Part shown: in pieces, positions 1 to 6,589 of the stretch
How positions within the stretch are numbered: the stretch's first letter is position 1
How the letters are laid out: every line of letters begins with the position of its first letter
Source: Bryobacterales bacterium
GTDB lineage: Bacteria > Acidobacteriota > Terriglobia > Bryobacterales > Bryobacteraceae
NCBI GenBank assembly: GCA_009697495.1
Contig: SHUN01000116.1
Coordinates: 1 to 7,920, forward strand
Reading direction: 5' to 3'
DNA: 7,920 bases
Notes under the pieces: generated by a model
Seen by the model: only the letters and a program-made list of their open reading frames with translations
Told to the model about the DNA's origin: nothing
The model's database searches: none
Program-made: the position numbers and the translations under genes

Positions 1-1
1 G

Positions 2-379
2 GAGGAGGGTGCCTTTTACGTCAAAGGCGAGGCGGAATTCAAGGCCGGCGGGTTCTTCAACGGCGGCGGGCAGCGCCGGAATAAAGACGAGGAGCCGTAC
101 GGCGCGGTTCGCGCGCTGGACGTTGTAACTGGTGAATTGAAGTGGGAATACAAGCTGCACTCTCCGTCGCATGCGGGCCTGATGACCACTGCCGGCGGCT
201 TGGTATTCGGCTCCAACCAGTCAACGTTTTTCGCGCTCGACGCCAAGAGCGGCGCGCTTCTTTGGCGCTTCGAAAGCGGTGGTAACATCGTGGCCAATCC
301 CATCAGCTATCTGGCGGATGGCAAGCAGTACGTCGCCATTGCCGCCAAGCACGCACTGCTGGTGTTTTCGCTGGATTGA
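2..379 (+). CDS. PQQ-dependent dehydrogenase, C-terminal fragment
   Basis: Partial gene: the 5' part lies outside the window, and about 125 codons plus a TGA stop are visible. The reading frame is open from base 2. Two beta-propeller blades of the quinoprotein type are recognisable: an ALDVVTGELKWEY segment and an ALDAKSGALLWRFESG segment. Both show the 'A-LD-x-x-(S/T)-G-x-x-x-W' tryptophan-docking pattern of the eight-bladed PQQ propeller. The end, ISYLADGKQYVAIAAKHALL, is the usual closing segment of methanol/ethanol-type quinoprotein dehydrogenases. These are exported to the periplasm and oxidise alcohols or sugars, passing electrons to cytochrome c or quinone. The substrate cannot be told from this end, because the active-site Asp/Glu and any cytochrome c domain would be upstream. 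The next gene is convergent, so this is the last gene of its transcript. A non-enzymatic PQQ-repeat protein is less likely because the closing segment fits the dehydrogenases well. Confidence 0.85.
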   Translation, partial: EEGAFYVKGEAEFKAGGFFNGGGQRRNKDEEPYGAVRALDVVTGELKWEYKLHSPSHAGLMTTAGGLVFGSNQSTFFALDAKSGALLWRFESGGNIVANPISYLADGKQYVAIAAKHALLVFSLD

Positions 380-399
380 GGCTGCCCGCTGGGGGTCCT

Positions 400-461
400 T
401 AACCGTTTTTGGGGATTCTGCCCGAAAACGCTCCCTGGCGGTCGCGCTTCGGAAACGGTTG
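400..461 (+). terminator. Imperfect hairpin after the PQQ dehydrogenase
   Basis: AACCGTTT at 401-408 is the exact reverse complement of AAACGGTT at 453-460. Allowing G-U pairs, the stem extends to 400-414 with 447-461, giving 15 pairs of which five are wobble, around a loop of about 32 bases. The wobble pairs would be mismatches in the opposite-strand RNA, so the stem forms best in the plus-strand transcript. It begins 21 bases after the dehydrogenase stop and lies between convergent genes. No T-run follows, so this is not a classical intrinsic terminator. It may act as a 3' stabilising stem or may be fortuitous. Confidence 0.35.
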
Positions 462-541
462 CGCTGATTCCGGAAGAGTTACTGAGCCGCGAGTGGCACC
501 GGGCCGGCGGAAAGCCCGTTGCCAGAATCCGGCCTCGCCCG

Positions 542-1366
542 CTACGCGCCGCCGACCCGCATGAGATACCGGTCCAATGCCGCGATCTGATCCTCTACTC
601 GCTGGCGGTCCCGCGCCGCCGGCATCAGCGCCAAATACCGCTCAAAATCCGATTTCGCCGCCCCGTACTTCCGCAACTCCACATTCACCGCGCCCCGCAA
701 TACATAACTATCGGCGTCGGCCGGCGCCGCCTCCAGCAGCAAGTCCAGCACCTGCCCCGCTTTCACATAGGACTTCCCCCGCAAGTAAATCGACCGCAGA
801 TTATTCAACATCCGCACGATAATCTGCCGGTTCGACACCGCGTTCAAGATCCCCGGCGAGACGGCCAAATCCATCCCCGTCATCCGGCGCGCCAGCGCAA
901 AACATTCGTCGCGGTCCAGCAACTGCCCGCAGTTGTAGACATCCACAAAAGTCTGGAAGCCGTCCTCGTCGTAGCGGACAATAAAGTGGCCGGGCAATCC
1001 CACGCCCGCCATCGGCATCTCCAGCCGCTTGGCCACCGAAAGATACACTACCGCGAGTGAAATCGGGATCCCCTGACGGGACGCAATCACTTCATTGATA
1101 CAACTGTTACGCGGGTTGTAATAGTCGATCTCATTCCCCGCGAATTCCTGCTCGCGGAAGAAAAACTCGTGCAAAACCTGCAAGCGCTCCACCGCGTCAT
1201 AGTTCATCCGCAATCGCCCGCCGATCTCCGCGGCGTAGGAGTCCAGAATGTCCATGAACGGCCGCGGATCCAAATTCGGGAACTCGATGCGGCTCAACTC
1301 CAGCGCAGCCAAATCTAACGGGGCATCGGAGTCGTCTCTCTTCAAAAGTTCGCGCAAAGTTTCCAT
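542..1366 (-). CDS. SirB1/YchA-type transglutaminase-like and TPR protein
   Basis: A 274-residue soluble protein. Residues about 36-145 form the transglutaminase-like core of the SirB1 family, with NSCINEVI (87-94), RQGIPISLAVVYL (97-109), GVGLPGHFIVRY (121-132) and FVDVYNCG (140-147). Residues about 195-250 form a helical TPR-like tail whose repeat has the shape of a G-Y-A-A-x-x-D-x-x-R-Y-L motif. His127 and Asp142 match the conserved His and Asp of the fold. The place of the catalytic Cys is taken by Ser103 in GIPISL, as is usual for this family, so it is probably not a transglutaminase or protease. Length is normal for the family. The biochemical role is not established; in enterobacteria the relative sits beside prmC/prfA, but here it follows a cupin gene with 33 bases between them, so the two are probably co-transcribed. 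The ATG at 1366 was chosen because homology starts soon after it; only a weak ribosome site is seen upstream. Confidence 0.85.
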   Translation of the reverse strand: METLRELLKRDDSDAPLDLAALELSRIEFPNLDPRPFMDILDSYAAEIGGRLRMNYDAVERLQVLHEFFFREQEFAGNEIDYYNPRNSCINEVIASRQGIPISLAVVYLSVAKRLEMPMAGVGLPGHFIVRYDEDGFQTFVDVYNCGQLLDRDECFALARRMTGMDLAVSPGILNAVSNRQIIVRMLNNLRSIYLRGKSYVKAGQVLDLLLEAAPADADSYVLRGAVNVELRKYGAAKSDFERYLALMPAARDRQRVEDQIAALDRYLMRVGGA

Positions 1367-1399
1367 GGGCAGCCCGTGCCGTTAGAATACCATTTTGCG

Positions 1400-1762
1400 C
1401 TACGTTTTCTCCTGCGCCTGCCGTAAATACGCGTCGTTCCCGCTCAGCCAGTCCGCCCGCACCGGGGCAAACAGGTCGAAAACCAGTGAGTCCTCCAGAA
1501 CCTCCACCCGATGCGGCAGGTTCGACGGAATCTGCATCACCTCCCCAGCGCCGATAATATACTCCTCGCCGCCCGCGAGGAACCTGAGCTTTCCTTCCAG
1601 CACCATCGAAACCTGTTCGTTCTCGTGATGGTGCTCCGGCACCACGCCGCCCTGCTTCAAATGCAGGTAAGCGATCGTCATCCGCTCCGTGTGCAGCGCC
1701 TGGCGCCCGAAGGACGGATTCAATTGTTCGAGCGCGATTTCATTCCATTTGTGAAGCTTCAT
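1400..1762 (-). CDS. Small single-domain cupin protein
   Basis: A 120-residue cupin_2-type beta-barrel, probably metal binding. Motif 1 is at residues 38-57 (GGVVPEHHHENEQVSMVLEG), with His44 and His46 as ligands and Gln50 where many cupins have Glu. Motif 2 is at 73-84 (GEVMQIPSNLPH), with His84 as the last ligand. The C-terminal stretch DWLSGNDAYLR resembles the ending common to many bacterial 'cupin domain' hypotheticals. The substrate is unknown: sugar-binding, dioxygenase-like or sensory roles are all possible. The ATG at 1762 is preferred over an upstream start at 1897. The earlier start would overlap the divergent rmlA, and its extra 45 residues look unlike a cupin N-terminus. This is the first gene of a probable two-gene unit with the SirB1-like gene. 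It is divergent from the rml operon, with 37 bases between start codons. Confidence 0.8.
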   Translation of the reverse strand: MKLHKWNEIALEQLNPSFGRQALHTERMTIAYLHLKQGGVVPEHHHENEQVSMVLEGKLRFLAGGEEYIIGAGEVMQIPSNLPHRVEVLEDSLVFDLFAPVRADWLSGNDAYLRQAQEKT

Positions 1763-1799
1763 ACGAATGGCGAGTGTATCATGGGTTTCAGGACTATAA
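1763..1799. promoter_or_regulatory. Compact divergent promoter region, cupin / rml operon
   Basis: Only 37 bases separate the cupin start (-) from the rmlA start (+). On the plus strand, TATCAT at 1777-1782 is a 5/6 match to a -10 box and AGGA at 1790-1793 is a ribosome site six bases before the ATG at 1800. The resulting leader would be very short. On the minus strand, TATAGT (complement of 1793-1798) is a possible -10 for the cupin. No convincing -35 was found for either, so the assignment is tentative. The plus-strand -35 would have to lie within the start of the cupin gene. Confidence 0.35.
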
Positions 1800-2534
1800 A
1801 TGGCAATGAAGGGCGTAGTGTTAGCGGGCGGCACCGGGAGCCGTCTATTTCCGCTGACCAAAATCACCAACAAGCATCTGCTTCCCGTGTACGACAAGCC
1901 GATGATCTATTACCCGATCCAGGCTCTCGTCGATGCGGGTATTGAGGACATCCTTGTCGTCACCGGCGGCCGCAACGCCGGCGACTTTCTGCGGCTTCTG
2001 GCCAACGGGAAAGAGTTCGGCCTCACTCACCTGGATTACACGTACCAGGAAGGCGAAGGCGGCATCGCGGAAGCTCTCGGCCTGGCCCACCACTTCGGCG
2101 CGGGTCACCGCATCTGCGTCATCCTCGGCGACAACATCATTGAGGGATCGATCCGCGAAGCCGTCGAAGATTTCCGGAAGCAACCGTCCGGCGCCAAGAT
2201 TCTCCTGAAACAGGTCACCGACGCCGAGCGCTTCGGGGTCGCCGAAATTGCCGATGGCAAGATCCTCGGCATCGAAGAAAAACCCAAAAACCCGAAGTCC
2301 GATCTCGCCGTGACGGGCATCTACCTGTACGATGAAACCGTCTTCGACAAGGTGCAGAAGCTGAAACGCAGCGACCGCGGCGAACTCGAAATCACCGATG
2401 TCAACAACGCGTACATCGCCGAAGGTTCCATGACATTTGCCCACCTGGAGGGCTGGTGGACCGACGCCGGAACGTTTGAATCCCTGCTTCGCGCCAACAA
2501 TCTCGTCGCCGAAACCAGGGAGCGCGAGCAGTGA
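1800..2534 (+). CDS. rmlA: Glucose-1-phosphate thymidylyltransferase, short form
   Basis: A 244-residue cytoplasmic nucleotidyltransferase that should convert glucose 1-phosphate and dTTP to dTDP-glucose and pyrophosphate, the first step of dTDP-sugar synthesis. The N-terminal signature LAGGTGSRLFPLT is at 8-20, followed by NKHLLPVYDKPMIYYP at 24-39 with Lys25. LGDN (109-112) carries the metal-binding Asp111, EEKP (159-162) carries the sugar-phosphate Lys161, and WWTDAGT (219-225) carries the second metal Asp222. All key residues are present. Classical RmlA is about 290 residues; this one lacks the C-terminal helical extension, as in the short subgroup found in archaea and several bacterial phyla. 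Two ATGs are available, at 1800 and 1806. The first is placed six bases after AGGA and is preferred. The gene leads the rmlACB operon and overlaps rmlC by four bases. Another sugar-1-phosphate nucleotidylyltransferase activity cannot be excluded, but the operon favours RmlA. Confidence 0.88.
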   Translation: MAMKGVVLAGGTGSRLFPLTKITNKHLLPVYDKPMIYYPIQALVDAGIEDILVVTGGRNAGDFLRLLANGKEFGLTHLDYTYQEGEGGIAEALGLAHHFGAGHRICVILGDNIIEGSIREAVEDFRKQPSGAKILLKQVTDAERFGVAEIADGKILGIEEKPKNPKSDLAVTGIYLYDETVFDKVQKLKRSDRGELEITDVNNAYIAEGSMTFAHLEGWWTDAGTFESLLRANNLVAETREREQ

Positions 2535-3076
2535 ACAGTCCCCTCGAATTCGCCCTGCCGGCCAACGAAAGCAGCGGCATCGGAAACGTCATTTTGAAGC
2601 CGGAATCGGAGCATCTGATTCCCGGCGTCCAGATAATTCCCTTCCCGCTCTGGCCCGACGACCGCGGCTACTTCCTGGAAGTGGCCCGCATTGGCCAAGG
2701 CGGCGTTAGCGCCTTCCCGCCCGAATCCACTCAAATTTCCGCCGCGCTCAGCTTCCCCGGGACTATCAAAGCTTTCCACATTCACCGCGTTCAAACGGAT
2801 TACTGGTCTCCCGCCTCCGGTATGTTTCAGGTGGCCCTCGTCGACCTCCGCCCCGATTCTCCCGCCTTCGGCCGCCGCAACACTCTCTACGTCGGCGCTC
2901 TCCGCCCGTGGCAGATCCTCATCCCGCCCGGCGTCGCTCATGGCTACAAAGTGATCAGCCAGGAGCCAGGGATGCTCGTCTACGTGACCGACCACACTTA
3001 CAATCCTGCCGACGAAGGCCGCATTCCGCATGATGAACCCGGCATTCACTACGATTGGAATCTGCAACACCAATGA
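2531..3076 (+). CDS. rmlC: dTDP-4-dehydrorhamnose 3,5-epimerase-like protein
   Basis: A 181-residue RmlC-family cupin-fold protein, expected to epimerise C3 and C5 of dTDP-4-keto-6-deoxyglucose. Family signatures: DDRGYFLE (43-50), GTIKAFHIH (77-85), VALVDLR (101-107), ILIPPGVAHGYKV (129-141) and the closing YNPADEGRIPHDEPGIHYDW (157-176). His83 matches the catalytic His and Tyr157 the conserved late Tyr. However, the classical R-G-L-H reads K80-A-F-H, and the loop with the usual G-K-L-V lysine is replaced by RVQTDYWSPASG. It therefore belongs to a divergent RmlC-like branch. The start is GTG at 2531, overlapping the rmlA TGA as GTGA, with a purine-rich CAGGGAG stretch just upstream. This implies translational coupling. 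It overlaps the next gene in the same way (ATGA). Function as a true 3,5-epimerase is likely from context but not proven by its active site. Confidence 0.8.
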   Translation: MNSPLEFALPANESSGIGNVILKPESEHLIPGVQIIPFPLWPDDRGYFLEVARIGQGGVSAFPPESTQISAALSFPGTIKAFHIHRVQTDYWSPASGMFQVALVDLRPDSPAFGRRNTLYVGALRPWQILIPPGVAHGYKVISQEPGMLVYVTDHTYNPADEGRIPHDEPGIHYDWNLQHQ

Positions 3077-4083
3077 AACTGCTCGTCACCGGCGGTGCCG
3101 GATTCATTGGATCCGCCTTCATCCGGCTTGCGCTCCAAAGCCCCGAAGACTTGACGCTCGGTAATATCGACGCGCTCACTTACGCGGGCAATCTGGAAAA
3201 TCTCGCCTCCGTCTCCGCCGATCCGCGTTATACGTTTTTCAAAGCCGACATAGCTGACGCCGCGGCCGTTGAGGCCGTCGTCGCCTCCTTCCAGCCCGAG
3301 GCGATTGTTCATTTCGCCGCCGAGTCCCACGTCGACCGCAGCATCCACTCCCCGGAACCCGTCATTCGGACTAATTTCAATGGGACGTTTACGCTGCTGG
3401 AGGCCGCCCGCCGGCACAAAACACCGCGCTTCGTGCACGTCTCGACCGACGAAGTTTACGGCTCCATCGACGAGCCGCACGAAGCGGATGAACACTATCC
3501 GCTGCGCGCCAGCAGCCCCTATTCAGCGTCCAAAGCGGGCAGCGACTTACTCGCTCTATCTTACTTCACTACTTACAAGATGAATGTAAGTGTAACTCGC
3601 GCGTCGAATAACTACGGCCCCTACCAGTTTCCGGAAAAACTGATTCCTCTCATGATCGCCAACGCGCTGGATGGCAAACATTTGCCGGTCTACGGCGATG
3701 GAATGCAGATCCGCGACTGGCTCTACGTCGACGATCACTGCCGCGCCATTCGGGCGGTACTGGACAGCGGCCGCGCGGGCGAAGTCTATAACATCGGCGG
3801 CAGCCGGGCGCTGCCCAATATTGAGGTGGTCCAGCGGATTCTCGCGGCCACGGGCCAACCCGAGTCGCTGATCCAATACGTGACGGACCGGCCGGGTCAC
3901 GACCGGCGTTATGCCATCACCAGCGACAAGATTGAGCGGGAAACCGGGTGGAAGCCGCAAGTAGAATTTGAAGCTGGATTGTCCGAAACAGTGGGCTGGT
4001 ACCGCGGGAACGCCGGCTGGATCGCCAACGTGCGCAGCGGCGCTTACCGCGAGTTTTACGACAAGAACTACGGCGGGCGATAG
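3073..4083 (+). CDS. rmlB: dTDP-glucose 4,6-dehydratase
   Basis: A 336-residue extended short-chain dehydrogenase/reductase that removes water from dTDP-glucose to give dTDP-4-keto-6-deoxyglucose, using bound NAD. The nucleotide-binding TGGAGFIGS is at 6-14 and DALTYAGN at 33-40. HFAAESHVDRS (80-90) and STDEVYG (124-130) carry the catalytic Thr125, Asp126 and Glu127, and YSASK (150-154) the Tyr/Lys pair. NNYGPYQFPEKLIP (179-192) and the PGHDRRYAI segment near residue 274 are typical substrate-site stretches. All catalytic residues are present and the length is normal. The ATG at 3073 overlaps the rmlC stop as ATGA and puts the protein start directly at MKLLVTGGAG. An upstream TTG at 3055 would add six residues with no support. 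Last gene of the visible operon: no rmlD follows, and a convergent gene overlaps its end by 16 bases. Confidence 0.93.
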   Translation: MKLLVTGGAGFIGSAFIRLALQSPEDLTLGNIDALTYAGNLENLASVSADPRYTFFKADIADAAAVEAVVASFQPEAIVHFAAESHVDRSIHSPEPVIRTNFNGTFTLLEAARRHKTPRFVHVSTDEVYGSIDEPHEADEHYPLRASSPYSASKAGSDLLALSYFTTYKMNVSVTRASNNYGPYQFPEKLIPLMIANALDGKHLPVYGDGMQIRDWLYVDDHCRAIRAVLDSGRAGEVYNIGGSRALPNIEVVQRILAATGQPESLIQYVTDRPGHDRRYAITSDKIERETGWKPQVEFEAGLSETVGWYRGNAGWIANVRSGAYREFYDKNYGGR

Positions 4084-6218
4084 CCGGTGCCGGGCCGCGC
4101 CGCCAGCACCATCTTTGTCGCGGTCTCCACGTCCACTGCTTTGGCGAAGAAGTATCCCTGCGCGGAAGGACACCCGATCCGCCGCAGGTACTCCAACTGC
4201 TCCGCCGACTCCACGCCCTCGGCCACGACATCCAGTTTCAGGTTGCGCGCCAGCGACACCACTGCTTTCACCACCTCAGCGCAGTTCTCGTCTATTTCCA
4301 GGCGGGAGATAAACGACCGGTCAATTTTCAACGCGTCGAACGGCAGGTTCGTCAGATAGGTAAGCGACGAATAGCCGGTGCCGAAATCGTCTATCATCAG
4401 CCCCACGCCCGCAACGTGAAGGCGACGCAAGATCTCGGCCGCGGCCTGTATCTCGCCGATCAGAACACTCTCAGTGACCTCCAGGCAAAACTCGCCGTGA
4501 GGAAAGGCGAGTTCATGAACGAGGCGCGTCACCAGTTCGACGAGGTCACGATCAAAGAACTGCTTAACAGAAAGGTTGACCGAAACCTGCAAACGCGTCT
4601 CCGGCAGTAGTTTTCGCCACACGGCAAACTGGCGTGCCGCATCTTCCATGGCCCAGGCCCCAATGGGGATGATCAGGCCGGTCTCCTCGGCGATGGGAAT
4701 GAACTGCAACGGCGCCACCAGTCCCAGTCGCGGATGGCGCCACCGGAGCAGTGCCTCGAAGCCGGCCAGCGCGCCCGTTTGAATGTCGATTTTCGGCTGA
4801 TAAAACAGCACCAATTCGTTCTTTTCGAGGGCCTGCCGGAGATCGAGCTCCAGCTCCATCCGGTTCACCGCGTCTCTCCGCATTTCCGCATCGAAATTGA
4901 CCGATTGTGCCCGGCCTAGAGACTTGGCCTGATGCAGCGCGGTCTCGGCGTCACGGAGAATTTCAAAGGCGCGCTTGTAGTGATCACCCTGGCTGAGAAC
5001 GATTCCGATCGAGGCCGAAAGGCGGATCTCTCGTCCGGCCAGTTGCAGCGGCCGACGGATCTGCGCCTGCAGCCGATCAGCAATGGCACGCGCCAGTTCG
5101 CCGTTGTCGACGTCGTGCAAGATCAGCAAAAACGTGTCGCCGTGCACGCGGGCCAGAAAGTCGTCCGTCCGTCCGGTAAGGAAAACCGTTCGAGTCGCCC
5201 GTTCGAGTCGTATGGCGATTTCGCGCAGGATGCGGTCGCCGGCCGTCGGCCCCAAACTCTCATTGACCACACGGAACCGATCCAGATCGAGCAGCATCAG
5301 CGCGAATGGCTTCGAGGATTCCGGTCCGGGCCCGGCAAGCATCCGGTCAACGCGATCCAGAAGGCTTTCCCGATTGGGAAGCTGGGTCAGCCAATCGATG
5401 CACTTGTTGCGGGTAATGTCGGTCTGCAGGCCCGTCAGCCGCTGCAAATTCCCATTCCGGTCGCGCTCCACATTCGCGCGGCAGTACAGCCAGCAGAGCG
5501 CTCCATCCGTCGTCGCCAGGCGATACTCCTGCCCGAATTCCATTTGTTCCGGATCGTCGCGAAGCGACTGCAGCGCCCCTTCCAGCGGCTCCACATCGTC
5601 CTCGTGGACCCGCGCGAGCCAATCGGAGAGGCGCGCTGGTCCCGCCGCGGGACGGCCCGTCAAACGGCCCCATTCGCTGGAAAACCAAATCGTGTCCGTG
5701 GAGACATTCCACTCCCACAGAATATCCGTCGAGCCGGCGGTGGCCCGGAACAATCGCTCCGACCTCTCCCGCGCGCCGAGGCCGGCGTCCTTCTGTAGGA
5801 GTTGCGAACGCACGCGGGAAATCGCGCGGCTTCTTTCGACCGACGGCGACATGCAGTCATTGGCGCCCGCCTCCAGGGCCGCCTCCTCCAATTCGTTATG
5901 CGTCTCCGCCGCCAGCATAATTACCGGCAACTGCTGCGGCGTCCAAGCGGCCCGCAATAGTCGCAGCAGGTCCAGGCCTGACATTCCTGGGAGCGATTCG
6001 CCCAACAGGATCAGCTCCACCTCGCTCTCCCGGATCTGCTCCAACGCCTGCCCGGCGGTTGTGGCCAAGTCAACCGAATACCCTGCGTCGGCCAGACATC
6101 CGGTAAGGCCGCATAACGCCCCCGCATCGCCGTCGACGAGCAAAAGGCGGCGGGACGGCGGCGCCGCCGCCGGGAGGGGGAGGAGAGCGGACGGACTGAT
6201 TGTCGGCCAAAACGCCAT
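4068..6218 (-). CDS. Receiver-PAS-GGDEF-EAL cyclic-di-GMP phosphodiesterase
   Basis: A 716-residue cytoplasmic signalling protein with no membrane segment or signal peptide. Domains: receiver about 23-140, PAS/PAC about 155-270, GGDEF about 275-440, EAL about 452-705. The EAL domain is complete: FEAL with Glu488, Asn548, Glu580, IDDFGTG with Asp610 and Asp611, Lys631, Glu667 and Gln687. It should hydrolyse c-di-GMP to pGpG. The GGDEF signature reads HGDTF (359-363), losing the second Gly and the catalytic Glu, so cyclase activity is unlikely. An RxxD (350-353) lies exactly five residues before it, as in the c-di-GMP inhibitory site. The receiver is degenerate: LILLGESLPGMSG has Gly73 for the phospho-Asp, Ala103 for the switch Thr/Ser, and Pro125 for the conserved Lys. 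The ATG at 6218 is preferred over an upstream in-frame ATG at 6350, which would run antisense through the start of the sulfatase remnant. No strong ribosome site is seen. No kinase partner is adjacent. Confidence 0.9.
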   Translation of the reverse strand: MAFWPTISPSALLPLPAAAPPSRRLLLVDGDAGALCGLTGCLADAGYSVDLATTAGQALEQIRESEVELILLGESLPGMSGLDLLRLLRAAWTPQQLPVIMLAAETHNELEEAALEAGANDCMSPSVERSRAISRVRSQLLQKDAGLGARERSERLFRATAGSTDILWEWNVSTDTIWFSSEWGRLTGRPAAGPARLSDWLARVHEDDVEPLEGALQSLRDDPEQMEFGQEYRLATTDGALCWLYCRANVERDRNGNLQRLTGLQTDITRNKCIDWLTQLPNRESLLDRVDRMLAGPGPESSKPFALMLLDLDRFRVVNESLGPTAGDRILREIAIRLERATRTVFLTGRTDDFLARVHGDTFLLILHDVDNGELARAIADRLQAQIRRPLQLAGREIRLSASIGIVLSQGDHYKRAFEILRDAETALHQAKSLGRAQSVNFDAEMRRDAVNRMELELDLRQALEKNELVLFYQPKIDIQTGALAGFEALLRWRHPRLGLVAPLQFIPIAEETGLIIPIGAWAMEDAARQFAVWRKLLPETRLQVSVNLSVKQFFDRDLVELVTRLVHELAFPHGEFCLEVTESVLIGEIQAAAEILRRLHVAGVGLMIDDFGTGYSSLTYLTNLPFDALKIDRSFISRLEIDENCAEVVKAVVSLARNLKLDVVAEGVESAEQLEYLRRIGCPSAQGYFFAKAVDVETATKMVLAARPGTGYRPP

Positions 6219-6276
6219 GCTATTTAGACGTATCGTCGAGCGCGGCCAAAACTTGAATGGATACGAGGCCAGGGTG

Positions 6277-6585
6277 ATGAACGGCCGCCAGTTCCTGCGC
6301 GCCGCAACCGCCTCTTCCGCCGTCGCGGCGGAGAAACCGCGCCCCAACATCCTCTGGATCTCCTGCGAGGACTCCAGCCCCCACGCCTTTTCCTGCTACG
6401 GAGAACCGCTGGCGTGGACGCCAAACATCGACGCCGTCGCCCGGCGCGGTGTCCGTTATAGTCACCAGTTCACGCGCTCGGCTAACCAGATGCGGTCGGC
6501 GGTCCGATCACGGCATCGGGCTGCCTCGGTCGAAACGCTGGAACTACGAGTCCGGGACGCACGCTCCTTCTGGATGCTAGAGTGA
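6277..6585 (+). pseudogene. Sulfatase remnant 1, internally deleted
   Basis: The first about 72 codons encode a recognisable sulfatase N-terminus: a Tat-like leader NGRQFLRAA, then RPNILWISCEDSSPH with the metal-site acidic residues, CYGEPLAWTPNIDAVARRGV, and YSHQFTRSANQMRSAV. The expected C-x-P-S-R nucleophile motif after the FT is missing; the frame reads ANQMRSAV there. From 6503 a different frame (+1) encodes SDHGIGLPRSKRWNYESG. This is the metal-binding D-H segment that normally lies roughly 200 residues further on. It too ends after about 22 codons, at a TAG (6578-6580). The original frame stops at 6585. An intact member would be around 450-500 residues, so this is an internally deleted, frameshifted gene. 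The leader has GR where twin arginine (RR) is expected. It starts 58 bases from the divergent EAL gene, and the next gene begins five bases after it ends. Confidence 0.8.
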
Positions 6586-6589
6586 CTTC

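Noticed and set aside
500..518. CGGGC/GCCCG stem as terminator of the SirB1-like gene
   Set aside because: Only five pairs, a nine-base loop and no T-run on either strand.
413..530. Inverted repeat GGATTCTG (413-420) and CAGAATCC (523-530)
   Set aside because: Arms are more than 100 bases apart and compete with the better stem at 400-461; probably chance.
542..1366. Active transglutaminase or cysteine protease
   Set aside because: The position of the catalytic Cys is Ser103 in GIPISL, as in the SirB1 family. Cys89 in NSCINE is not at the catalytic position.
1763..1897. Longer cupin start at 1897
   Set aside because: It would overlap the start of rmlA by nearly 100 bases and adds 45 residues unlike cupins.
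2321..3073. 250-codon minus-strand open frame
   Set aside because: It lies opposite rmlC and the end of rmlA, which have full family motifs. The antisense translation shows no domain.
5083..6276. Upstream part of a 500-codon plus-strand open frame ending at 6585
   Set aside because: It is antisense to the GGDEF-EAL gene. The translation is Ser/Arg-rich with no domain. Only the last about 100 codons, from 6277, carry sulfatase homology.
6219..6350. Longer N-terminus for the EAL protein starting at 6350
   Set aside because: It would overlap the sulfatase remnant's start on the other strand, and the extra 44 residues precede a normal receiver N-terminus without adding any motif.
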